DNA of 64,000 bases. Origin: CAWUJK01 sp963922865 (GTDB taxonomy: Bacteria; Patescibacteriota; Gracilibacteria; BD1-5; UBA6164). Shown here piece after piece: positions 1 to 10,162 of this stretch (position 1 is the stretch's first letter; each line of letters starts with the position of its first letter). The stretch covers positions 55,967 to 119,966 of the forward strand of contig CAWUJK010000001.1 in the NCBI GenBank assembly GCA_963922865.1, written 5' to 3'. The notes under the pieces are model-generated. The model was given only the letters and a program-made list of their open reading frames with translations. It did not search any database and had not been told where the DNA came from. The translations under genes were made by a program, and so were the position numbers.

Positions 1-1056
1 TGAGAAATAGTAAATGAAAAAAAACTAATTGCTGTAACTGGAACGCATTGAAAATCAACTACTACTTCCCTAATTTCTCTAGTGTTAAAAAATTCAAAAC
101 AATGAGTCAACTCTATTGTTTGAACTATTTTAAAAGAGTTTTGAAATCAAAATACTTACTTTAGTTCTAGTCAATATTTTGTTATAGAGGCTTGTGAATA
201 TAAAAGAAGTTTTTTAAGTTATAAGCCTCTAGTTTGAATTATAACAAATATAGATTTAGATCACCTAGACTATTATAAGGATTTAGATGATTATATATCT
301 GCTTTTGAGTCTTTTATAAACAATATTTGTATTTGATGATTTGTTATATTAAATTGAAATTGTAAAAATTCAAACAAACTAAATCAAATTAGAAAAGATA
401 TAAATTATATAGAAATATATGATAAGTATGCATGTTTTACTAATTTAGAATGAAAATCGCAAATAATACCTTTTCCAAAAATCAACATGAAAATTCCATG
501 AGAACATATACTATTTGATGCGCATATAGCATATATTGTATGACATATGTTGGAAGTTGAAGATGAAAAAATAATTGAATCTTTAGAAAAATATTGTTGA
601 GTATGGAGGAGAATGGAAGTTATTTGAAAAACAAAAAATAATAATACTCTAATGAGTGATTATTGACATCATCCAACTGAAATTAAACTTACACTTAAAG
701 CGCTTAAAGACAATCATCCTGCTCAACCAATTTTAACAATTTTTCAACCTCATCAATACAATAGAACCTTAGAACTATTAGAAAGTTTTAAAACTTGTTT
801 TTATGATACGGATAAATTAATAATACCAAATATTTATGAGTCTAGAGATTCTATTGATGATAAGAAAAAAATTAATTCTAAATTACTTATAGAAAAAATA
901 AAACATTCAGACAAGCTGGATTGAAAAAATTTTGAAAATACTATAAGTATTATAAAAAAATGGGATAATGATAATAGCTATGGGATAATATTACTTTTAT
1001 GAGCATGAGATATAGATAATTTAAGACATAAAATAAAAACTTATCAAATTAAATAA
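1..1056 (+). CDS. murC: UDP-N-acetylmuramate--L-alanine ligase MurC, 5' part missing
   Basis: MurC adds the first amino acid of the peptidoglycan stem peptide to UDP-MurNAc, using ATP, in the cytoplasm. The window opens inside the gene, in frame 1, and 351 codons remain before TAA. Visible hallmarks of the family are the P-loop TGTHGKSTT near residue 14 of the fragment (its second Gly is TGA), the EACEYKRSFL stretch, the ITNIDLDHLDYY block and, in the ligase C-terminal half, RRMEV and DYGHHPTEIK. The EACEYKR form favours MurC over the related ligase Mpl. The N-terminal UDP-binding domain lies outside the window. The stop is followed by a repeat patch and a palindrome. Identity is near certain; only the true start is unknown. 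Confidence 0.95.
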
Positions 1057-1069
1057 TTTTTTTACTATA

Positions 1070-1247
1070 TTTCTATTTACACACTTTTTTGAATACTGCC
1101 AAAAATAAAAAGAGACCCTACATCAAAGTATGTGAAACAAATAATTATTGTTTCTATTTACACAGTTTATTGTACAGTCTCAATACTTTTTAAAATAATA
1201 CCCAATAAAAATTAATTATTGTTTCTTTTACACACTTTTTTGAATAG
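1070..1247. repeat. Three degenerate direct repeats in an intergenic patch
   Basis: Three copies of a roughly 26-base unit, TTTCTATTTACACACTTTTT and its variants, start near 1070, 1151 and 1222, spaced about 81 and 71 bases. Copies 1 and 3 continue as TTGAATA; copy 2 diverges after TTTACACAGTTTATTGTACAG. Copies 2 and 3 share an upstream AATTATTG. Read in reverse, copy 2 (GACTGTACAATAAACTGTGT) resembles terminal inverted repeats of IS256-type elements, but no transposase is present. They could be remnants of insertion-sequence ends or a regulatory array. The 255-base gap between murC and the next gene (1057-1311) holds only this and the palindrome at 1279. Confidence 0.5.
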
Positions 1248-1278
1248 TTTCTTTTACTTCTTTATATAATATTAAAAT

Positions 1279-1306
1279 AAATGAACGTTCACTTGAACGT
1301 TCATTT
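1279..1306. terminator. Perfect 28-base palindrome between convergent genes, possible bidirectional terminator
   Basis: Two copies of the self-complementary 10-mer TGAACGTTCA lie either side of a CT dinucleotide, flanked by AAA and TTT, so the whole segment is a 13-bp inverted repeat with a 2-base centre. It sits between the end of murC (+) and the end of the surface-protein gene (-), where a shared terminator is expected. The nested palindromes are unusual for a terminator and could instead be a dimeric protein-binding site. Confidence 0.5.
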
Positions 1307-1311
1307 ATCCA

Positions 1312-3780
1312 TTATTCTCAAAATAATCTCGGTGGATTTAACTTAACCTCAGGATCATACTCTATCACAAATGAATAATCATTACTACTGTCTCCATCAC
1401 AACTCTTTGATACCTTCCTAACATAATTCAAATCATATATCTCTCATAAAGCATAATTATTAGTACTCTCTCATCATGGTAATACATAACTACTAGATCA
1501 TAATACTGCTCATCATATCGTATTTCTCGTAAATAAACTTCATTTTAAATCCAATCTATCTCATAAATCTTTATCTGCATAACTCTCTCAATTCGCATCT
1601 CAACTCCTAAATGTTCCATCTGCATATATTATTGCTCTTATTTTACTCACTGTGTTTAATACATATACATTTCATTTCTTATTATAATCTGTCTTTACAT
1701 TGTAATTATCACTCAAAACTATTATTCATATCTTAGTTTTTATATCCTCATCTATTATTAAATTTCAGTTTCTTACTATTAAGGTATCGTTGGTTTCTAA
1801 TTTATTTTTTAATTCTTTATAATTTATATCTCAATCTACATATATTACTCAGTTTAGTTTCTTATTCTTATCTCAACTCATATTTCTTATATAACTATAA
1901 GCTTTCTTTCTTATATCTTCTCTTATTTCTCATTTCGATAAATCTGAATAATTCTTCTCTTGTCAGGTTAACTCTATTTTTCAAGCTCATTGTAATTCTC
2001 AAATCACTTTTAATCATAGTGTCTCATAACTACAAATTGTCTCTTCTCAAAATCAAAAGTTATCTAATTTATACGATATCTTTTTTCATCATATGACATA
2101 GGATATCTCTAAATCTTTACTACTTATGCTTGGAGATTGTAATACATTAGATGTAGCGTCTATCTTTCATACAAATGATATGTTATCTCATAAATTAACT
2201 CAAAAGTTATTGTCTAATTTTGAAAAATTTCAATTCCATACATGACCTGTAACTGTATTTACTATGCTTGTCTTATTTATCTTTAAATTTCAATCTTTAT
2301 AATTTGAGATGTTTCATATGTTACTTAATTTTATCTCATATTCTTGATCTTTTCACAATTCGGGTATTCATCATCATTTTAAACTTATTTCTCATTTTAC
2401 TGGCTTCTTAAAACTATTATTATTCAATACTTTCTTCTCTATCTTTTGAACTATACTTGTATCTTGATAACTATTGGTCCAACTCTTTAGTGTTATCTTA
2501 AAGTCTTGTTTAAAACTTGAATAAGGTGATAGTGATCTTAGTTGAAAATTTATTTCTCAATCTTGATTACTTTTTCATCACCAATTTAATTCTAATCGTT
2601 TGCTTGGGTTATTCAATATCTCTAATTCCTGAACACTCTTACCATATATCGCATTATCATACTTATCTCTTAAGCTCAATTTGTACTCGTAATAATCATT
2701 GTTATTCCCGTATTTGTCTCAGGTTGTGATAAGTGAAAAATCACTACTAGTTTGTGATAAACTATTTGGATACACATTAATTACTCTGGTCAGCTTCTTA
2801 GAGTTTCAAGCAAAATCTTTTATTTCAAGAGTTAATTCATATTGTCAAGATTTTGTTATTTTATAGTTTCAATTAGAATACTTTCAATCACAACTAAAAG
2901 ATATATTTTTACTATCTTTTATTTCTTTAACTTTTCAATTAATTATAGGATTAAAAGCATTATATGTTCAAGATTTAGAACATATTTTTTGACCAACTCA
3001 ATTTCATTTGTGATCTTTTTTATATGTTATACTAAAATCATAAGATTTTATTCATGATATTCAATTAGTAGAATTTCATATGTCTTCCATGGAAAAACTA
3101 ATATCTTTGTATTTAGGATTTGCTAAAACATTTTTTAAAGGGTCGTTTTTTAGCAATGAAAAATTTTCTCCTCAAATTTTTATATTTCTTATTTTTGGTA
3201 GTATTTTATCAATTAAAATGAGTTTTCAGCCTAAATTTCATTGACAGGTGTTAAAGTTTTGTGCATTATCTCTAAAAGTAGTTTTTGGTTTAATTTTATA
3301 TCAAACAGGTAACATTGAAGAGTATTTGTTAACACATCAAGATACCCTATCATAACATGTAATTCTAGCTTTTATATTTTTGTTGGTCCAACTTCATAGT
3401 GTTACTGGTTTATTTGTATTTCAATCTTCAAAAAGTGATACTCATTGACAAGTAGGTTTGATAGAATCATACTTATAGGTTTTAGTTTTATTAATCCAAG
3501 TTAATCTTCTTTGATTAGGCGCTGTATTACCATAGCGTACATTATCTACATAATATCATAGAAATTTACCAGTAGTTCTACTGTAAAGCCTTTCAATTTT
3601 CTTTCAAGCAAAATCATTAACGTATTTTTTTTGTTTAAGTTTAAGGGTATAAATTCATTCTTTTTTGGTATAATTAGTATCTCGTACTATTTCTGTAGTA
3701 TAATTCCATCAAGCATTAGATACACTAAATATACTAAATATAATAAAAAGTGATACTACAATTTTTGTTTTTGTTTTCAT
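1312..3780 (-). CDS. Large secreted surface protein, 822 aa, unknown function
   Basis: The frame is open from ATG at 3780 to TAA at 1312 with TGA read as Gly; no TAA or TAG was found on checking every line. The N-terminus is a clear signal peptide: MKTKTK, a hydrophobic core VVSLFIIFSIFSV, then SNAG as a likely signal peptidase I site. The long middle is rich in Thr, Ser, Asn and short beta-like segments with scattered Cys, consistent with stacked Ig-like domains. The last 250 residues form a distinct module with the stretches NDTLIVRNGNLIIDEDI, DLKGSLFTRNTIGGAVL and a Pro-rich tail EYDPEVKLNPPRLFGE. I have the impression that tails of this kind (RNTIGG, then DPxVxLNPPP) recur in CPR surface proteins, but could not check. 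No enzyme motif was recognised. It is followed in the same direction by nothing; upstream lies another exported protein. Confidence 0.85.
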
Positions 3781-3802
3781 AATTTTTAATTTTAATAAAA
3801 TA

Positions 3803-5665
3803 TTATTTCTTCTTTTTAATTGCAAGATACATAAAAAGTACTCATAGAGAAAACATAAATGCTATTAAAATATACATTAAAATATTTTTTTCTCCTTTTT
3901 TATCTTGTTGTTCTTCAATTAGTTTATTTTTATCTTGAGGTACTGATAGGTTTTCTATTTGTTTTTCATTAGATTTATCTATCAATTGCTTCAATTCCAT
4001 AGATAATTTATCATGTTGTTTTTTAAGTCTTTGCTTTTCTAGATTAGATTCTTCTATTTCTTCATCAGTTAGTGGCTGTCAAGATTTTAATTTTTCATTT
4101 ATGTTTTTATCTCATTGATTCATCATAGTTTCTAATTCAAGTATTTGAGAATATTTTTCCTCTATTTTTTGGGAGATATCATTTTCAATTACATAGTCTT
4201 TTTTTATAGATTCAAAAGAATTTTCTATTTTTTTTCATAAATTATCTTTATCAGGATAAGGTATGATACAATCTCAAAACTTTGAATCCAAATAGTCAAG
4301 ATTCTTATAATCAATTCAAGATTCTAAATCAAGGTTTTTCAAAAAATGTATGACATTTTTCATTCTTTTAGAATAATCCATAGAACATTTTATAAATATT
4401 TCTTCATACGGAGTAAGAAGTATATTATTTTTTTGTTTATATTTAATCATATCTTCAAAATTTGGAACCACTGCTGCTGTCAAAGCATTTTTGAAATTTT
4501 CATCTTTTATTTTTTGAAGTTTTTTATAAAGCTCCATTGGTAATCAATCATAAATTACCATTCATCTAGCTTTTTGCATTTTCTCTTTATAATTTTTTAC
4601 CGGTGTTATAGCAGCAAAAGATTTATTAATGGAGAAAAAATCTACTATTTTATCAAAAAAAGATAAAGACTTAGCTTGATTATTACACTTAGATGGATAA
4701 TCTCAAGGCTTATGTATTAATTCTAAACAAGTTTCATTTTTAACTTTATTGAAAAAATCAACCATAACTCAGACCATTCATTCTTTTTGAGCATCTGTAT
4801 TTGTCATTGCTGAAACTTGTTTTGGAAAAGTTTCAAATTCATTAAAGTACTTACTCTTATTATTGTAAGCAATAGTAATCAAATCTATATCAAATAGTCG
4901 TTTATCTGCATAATCATTAGCTGCTATACTAACTTTTCAGACCAAATATTCTTTTTGAGAATGTTGTCCTTGCTTTTTCACTGAAGAATCTAAAATTTCA
5001 AATCAAGAACCCTCAAAAATATTTGTTTTATAACCATCTTGTGATATGCTATACAAATTATGAGGATATATTGGTGTAACTTTTAAATATGCACAACTAA
5101 CAAAAGATCAGTCAAGTAGGTGATGTGTATATAGTATATTTTGTCTAAAATCTGGATATGTATCTCAAGAAATATATTCTGAGTTTGAACTTTTTAGTGG
5201 AAAGGTAAAGTTTGTTCCATCTCAAAATCATGCAAATTGTGATAAGATATAATCATCAGTTGTTCTTATAGTTCATATATTATTTCTTTTTGCAGCAAAA
5301 ATATTTAATCAACTATCTGTTAAATATTGCTGACTAGGATTTTTAACTGTATGTTTTTTAAAATCATCATAATTGGATAAGTTTATTATATCTCAACTTT
5401 CTGAGGATTCTTCAACACGAGAGAGGTCAAGTCCATATTGTTTTTTAACATTTTCTGACAATATTTCAAAACAAAATTTTTCTTCTTGTTCTGGTATTGT
5501 TGGTTCTTCTTCTACAAAATCATTTTCCATATTTTCTAGGTCTCAAGAGTTTGTTTGTGTTTGTTCTAACTCTGAGCCAGTTTGTGTATTTTCTACATCT
5601 CAAGAATTTGCATAAATTAATGAAATGGGAAGTATAAAAAATAATAAAATAATTATTTTTTTCAT
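3803..5665 (-). CDS. Exported, membrane-anchored protein with C-terminal TM helix, 620 aa, unknown
   Basis: It starts with a signal peptide (MKKIIILLFFILPISLIYANS) followed by an acidic Thr/Gln/Glu-rich linker with repeated TQTGSE/TQTNSGD-like units. The C-terminus has a single hydrophobic helix, ILMYILIAFMFSLGVLFMYL, ending in a Lys-rich tail, so the bulk of the protein is outside the cell and anchored at its end. The body around residues 375-450 (KLQKIKDENFKNALTAAV) and the 490-590 region look helical and charged, possibly coiled coil. Several Cys are present (FCFEIL, SCAYLK, ETCLEL, IKCSMDY, SKCNNQ). I recognise no family. It lies 22 bases upstream of the 822-aa surface protein in the same direction, suggesting one surface-protein operon. 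Confidence 0.85.
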
Positions 5666-5690
5666 AATAATTGTATTTAATAAATAAAAT

Positions 5691-5948
5691 TTAGTGGCTA
5701 TATCTAGAATTAACTTTTATAATTACAGGAATTGTATTAGGTGTAGTAGTTACTGACGCATTAGGGTTATTAGAATTATACCAAGTATTTGGGTCTTGCT
5801 GGTCAAAAAAGATATCAGCAAAAACACCGTTAAAAAAATTATTGGTTTGTTTTGCTCAATAATTATCACTTGTGTTATATAAAAATAAAGAGAACGAAAA
5901 GTAAATTAGCATAAAAGCTAATATGAAGTAACCTTTTTTTATAAGCAT
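5691..5948 (-). CDS. Small single-pass membrane protein, 85 aa
   Basis: MLIKKGYFILAFMLIYFSFS begins the protein and forms one membrane helix with a positive N-terminus (signal anchor). The rest is short, polar and Asn/Thr-rich (NNPNASVTTTPNTIPVIIK) and ends KVNSRYSH. It is 25 bases upstream of the 620-aa anchored protein and 22 bases downstream of the RnfD-like gene, all on the same strand, so it is probably co-transcribed. No family recognised; a small envelope protein is the most that can be said. Confidence 0.7.
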
Positions 5949-5970
5949 AAAAAATAAATTAAAAAATAAA

Positions 5971-6900
5971 TTATTTACATATAAGCATATTACATCTATT
6001 ATCAAAGAGTAAATCCGCTTTTCAATTGTTGTATATGCTCACACACAACAATAGTAACATAATTGAAGAAAAAATCAAAGAAATAAAGATTGACTTATTG
6101 TTATTATATTTTTCTAAATATCTAAAAAGTGGTAAAGATAGGGTCATGAAAAAAAGTGATCAAAGAAGAGAATAGTTTTCATTTATATAAAATTGTAGTA
6201 TATAAAAGCTTATAGCAACTAAAGATCAATACAATATTCTAAATGGTCTTGTTTCTAAATTTGTTCTAGGATCAGTAAGCATAAAAAATATAAATATAAA
6301 AAATGATACATTAAAAAAAAGATAAAAAGAATTTATGCTACTTTCTTGTGTTATAAATAAAAATAATAATAGATGTGTTATGAAAAAAGATAAAACTAAA
6401 TCATAAAAACTAAAGTTGAGTATTTGTTTAAGTCTTGATAGTATTAAAAATCAAAGTACAAGAACTAAAATAAATATAAAAAAATAACTTTCTATAGAAA
6501 CTGATTGTCCCCATTGTAGAGGGTTGGTCCAAGAATAATTTGGAAACAGTACAAGCACTAAAAAAACAGCCATATTTGAAGGATTCATAAAATGTCTACC
6601 TTTTATTTTTATGGTATTTTTTCAAACAATTGCTAATAGTGCTGCAAAAATATATAATATTAATTCTTCTGTTCTTAAAAAAAAGCTTATACCAAATCAA
6701 GCGTTTACTCATGAATATGGAAAACTAAATTTTCAAGTATTAAATTTTTTAAAAAATAAATCTAATAAAATTACCACTCAAAATGTGGTAAATATTTCTA
6801 AATAGGAAATATCTAATTTAAAAAATTGTACTCAAGTTAATAGTATTGTAGATAAAAATAAGGTTTGATTTAATTGTATATTTGATTTTAGTATATTCAT
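5971..6900 (-). CDS. RnfD/NqrB-like polytopic membrane protein, 309 aa
   Basis: Nine or so hydrophobic segments run through the protein. Two stretches recall subunit D of Rnf complexes and NqrB: KGRHFMNPSNMAVFLVLVLFP (MNPSN with a following membrane helix and LQWGQS) near residue 100, and FMLTDPRTNLETRPFRILYW near residue 210; the family typically has FNPSxxG and MxTDPxT at these places. In Rnf/Nqr these subunits carry flavin and help move Na+ or H+ across the membrane. No other Rnf or Nqr subunit is in the window, so here it may be an orphan relative with another role. Start ATG at 6900 gives MNILKSNIQLNQ; stop TAA at 5971. Family assignment is moderate. Confidence 0.7.
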
Positions 6901-6991
6901 ATGAAATATTGTTTAAAAAATTTATTTTCATATCTAAACTATAAAAATAAAATGTTTAAAATCAATAAAAATAGCTTTACATTATATAAAA

Positions 6992-8335
6992 CTATTTTCC
7001 TATAAATTTAATTTTATTTTTTGAGTTTTGTGCAAAAAGTAATATATAAAATCTAGATATATAAACAGCACTAAAAAGTGAAACTATTATTCAAATAATA
7101 AGCATAAGTCAAAATCATTTAATCATATTGATTCAAAAAACATAAAGTATAATGGCTACAATTAAACCAGTAATATTACTATCCCAAATAGCTGACCAAG
7201 ATTTTTTAAATCATATTTTCACGCTTTGCTCTAATTTTTTTCAAGAGTTTAACTCCTCTCTAATTCTCTCAAATATAAGTATGTTGGCATCAATTGCCAT
7301 ACCTATAGATAAAATCAATCCTGCAATTGATGCTAGGGTTAATACCATTCATATAGTTTTAACTATTGATAGGATTATCAAAACATACATAATTAATGCT
7401 ATAGAGGAAACGACTCATGAAATTCTATAAGTATATATCAAAAATAAAAATATAAGTATAAATCATGTTATTCAAGCTATAATTAATTGTATTAAGCTGT
7501 TATTTCAAAGTTTAGAATTTATAGATTTTTCGCTTGTTAAATAAATGGGCGCTGGTACAACTCATGTATTTATATTTTGAGATAGCTCTGAAGCCTCTTG
7601 TTTAGTATAGTTTCATGTAACTTGGGCTTTTCATCAAAGTATAGGTTCATTCACAACTGGGTCAGTAAGTAACTCTCCTCCAACAAAAATCGCCATTCTT
7701 TTTCAAACAAGTCTAGTTGACAAGTCTCAAAAAATTAATTTTCACTCATCATTAAATACAAGTTCTATCATTGGTTCTCAAACTGTGTTAAATTGAACTG
7801 TTGATTTTACAAAATATCTTTCATCTAATTTGTGTAGTTCTCAATCTGATCATTTTCATCTAGCATCTATCCAAACATCATTTCAAACACTAGATTTTTT
7901 CTCATCTATTTGTTTAAATTTTATTCTAACTACTTTTCAAATTGCTTTTTTTGCTTTTTCTATATTGTCTTTGTCTTCAAGAAAGGTATTTCATTTTAAT
8001 GGTATTTGTACTATTATATGTTTTTCTCAAGCGTATGTAGAAGTTAAAATAACAGAATCATTTATATTTAAACTTTCTATTCTTTTGTCAATTATAGTTT
8101 TTAATCACTCTATTATAGATTTTTCTTTTTGTTTATCATAGTCACTTTCAAGTTTTGCTTCTGAAAGATCAATTTTATAATCAAGTTCTACTCATCATTG
8201 TAAATCTAAACCTAATCTATAATCTTTGTTTGAAAAAGGTAAATTTAAACCATATATAGACCAAGGAAATACATAGTAAATTAGGGTAAAAAGAGCTATA
8301 AAAAGCAAAAATAATCTAGTAATTAGTGTTTTCAT
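6992..8335 (-). CDS. secD: Protein translocase subunit SecD
   Basis: SecD works with SecF and SecYEG to pull exported proteins out of the translocon, using the proton or sodium gradient. The protein has one N-terminal membrane helix, the family block LGLDLQGGVELDYKIDL near residue 45, a large extracytoplasmic P1-type region, and five C-terminal helices with the conserved segments VLTLASIAGLILSIGMAIDAN and ILIFERIREEL, ending in a GFGLMLIIGIIVSLFSAV helix. Length (447 aa) is normal for SecD. No secF follows within the window; the downstream neighbour is the RnfD-like gene. The stop is TAG. Confidence 0.95.
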
Positions 8336-8440
8336 TCAGTATATTTTTTAAATTAAATTTTATAAAATTATATACATTTTCCATATATATCAACTTTTTT
8401 GTTTTAACTTATTTTTGATTTTTTAATAAAACTTTTAATT

Positions 8441-9478
8441 TTAGTCTTTTTTATTAGCAAGTTGTCAACACGCTGCATCTATATCATCTCACATGGTTGC
8501 CCTTATGGTAGACACTATTCAATAGTGTTTTAAAATGGATTGAAATTTTTCTATTATAAATCTAGGTGTTGCTCTAAATCAGTCTGATGATGTTCCTTCT
8601 CAATCATTGTAAGGTATAAAATTTACATGTGCTAATTTATTTTCCAAGAGTTTTCAAAGTTCATGTGCTAGTTTTATATTATCATTAACTCAATTTATCA
8701 TTATATACTCATAAAAAACTCTTTTATTGGTTTTTTTTACATATAAATCCAAACTGGACATTAAATCTTTCAATGGATATGTATAATCAACTGGCATTAT
8801 AGATTTTCTTATTTCATCATTTGGTGAATGAAGAGAAATTGCTAATCATGATTGTGGAAAATCCTGAGTAAATTTTTTGATTCAAGGGACTATTCAACAT
8901 GTAGAAACTGTTATTCTTCTATTTGCTAAATCCATTTTCTTTTGATTTAAAGCAAAATTTATGGTTTGCTTAACGGTTTCATAATTTAGCATTGGTTCTC
9001 CCATACCCATGTAAACTATATTTCTAAGCTTATTTCATTCTTCATAAACTAATTTTGCTGCATAGTATATTTGCTCTACTATTTCTTGATACTCTAAATT
9101 TTTCAAAAGTCACAATTTTCAGGTAGCACAAAAAGAACATGCCATAGGACATCATGCTTGACAAGATACACAAAGTGTTATTCTTCATGTTAGGTGTCTC
9201 ATTATAACTGATTCAATAAATTCTCAAGATTTAGTTTTAAATAATATTTTTGTTGTTTGCTTATTACTAGAAGTTTTTTTAGTATCAATTTCTAAACTCC
9301 AAAAATAAAAATTTTGTTTTAATTGCTCTCTTAGGTCTTTTGGTATAGTTTCAATATTATCAAAATTATCTATAAAATTTTTATAAATAGCGTTCTCTAT
9401 TTGACCATATCTGAACTTAGCAACTCATTTTTGTGTCAAAAATTCTTTTACTTTTTCTTCATCGTGTATAGAATACAT
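8441..9478 (-). CDS. rlmN: 23S rRNA (adenine2503-C2)-methyltransferase RlmN
   Basis: RlmN is a radical-SAM enzyme that methylates A2503 of 23S rRNA (and A37 of some tRNAs). The radical-SAM cluster motif CxxxCxxC is seen in CQAGCPMACSFCATG near residue 120. Further family blocks are RNIVYMGMGEPMLNYE, RRITVSTCGIVPGI, LAISLHSPND and HVNFIPYND. The family needs a second conserved Cys near the C-terminus as the methyl carrier; a Cys is present in DDIDAACGQL just before the end. Length 345 aa is normal. The 44-base gap to the divergent pilin-like gene must hold both promoters. Confidence 0.96.
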
Positions 9479-9522
9479 ATATATTTTGTAATTATTAGTA
9501 TTTTAAAATTCAAAGTAATTAT

Positions 9523-10104
9523 ATGAAATTTGATAAAAAAGCAACATCAATAGTGGAGTCCATGATAGTTCTTTTGATTATAGTGATTGGAATAACTTGA
9601 TTATATGATATATTTAATAAATCTAGTAAATTAAGTAATTCCACAAAAAATAGAATAGAGGCTATAGAGATAGCAAGAGAAGGAATAGAAGCAATGAAAA
9701 ATATAAGAGATACTAATTGGTTAATGTATTGAAGTGATACAAAAAATTGCTTTAATACACTAAATTATGACCATAATTGTGTATGAGGTGGGTGAAATAA
9801 AATTATGTCTTGAAGTTATAAAATATTTCAAAACAAAAATGATTTTAAGTGGTATTTAGAATCATGAGCTTGAAATTGATTTAAAGATAGTGTATATAGG
9901 GATAGTTATAGAATTTTCAAAGACAATAATTGATATTATTCTCAATCTGGTTCAAGTATCAAAACTATTTTTACTAGAGAGATAAATATTTCGTATAAAA
10001 CAAACACGCAAATAGAAGTTAAATCAATAGTCAGTTGGCTTGATAGTTCAAAAAAACAACCCCATCGTCTAGAGATTAATAACCTTATAACAAACTGGAA
10101 ATAA
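9523..10104 (+). CDS. Type IV pilin-like (minor pseudopilin) protein
   Basis: The N-terminus is a type III signal peptide: a short charged leader (MKFDKKA), then TSIVESMIVLLIIVIGITGLY with Glu at the +5-like position of a hydrophobic helix, as in type IV pilins and pseudopilins processed by prepilin peptidase. The usual Gly before the cleavage site is not obvious, and processing may occur after the KKA segment. The rest, to 193 aa, is a polar pilin-like domain with two Cys (NCFNTLNYDHNC) and many Gly encoded by TGA. The matching prepilin peptidase gene is at 57476. No other pilus genes adjoin it. Start ATG has no clear ribosome-binding site. Confidence 0.8.
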
Positions 10105-10162
10105 AACTAAAACTCTAGGTTAAACATAGTTTTTAAAAAAGTGGATTTTTAGTTATTGTATA

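Noticed and set aside
1070..1247. CRISPR array
   Set aside because: Only three degenerate units with uneven spacing and no cas genes.
6781..6900. Apparent stop and frameshift near the start of the RnfD-like gene
   Set aside because: On re-reading the frame in register from ATG at 6900, the sequence is continuous without TAA or TAG.
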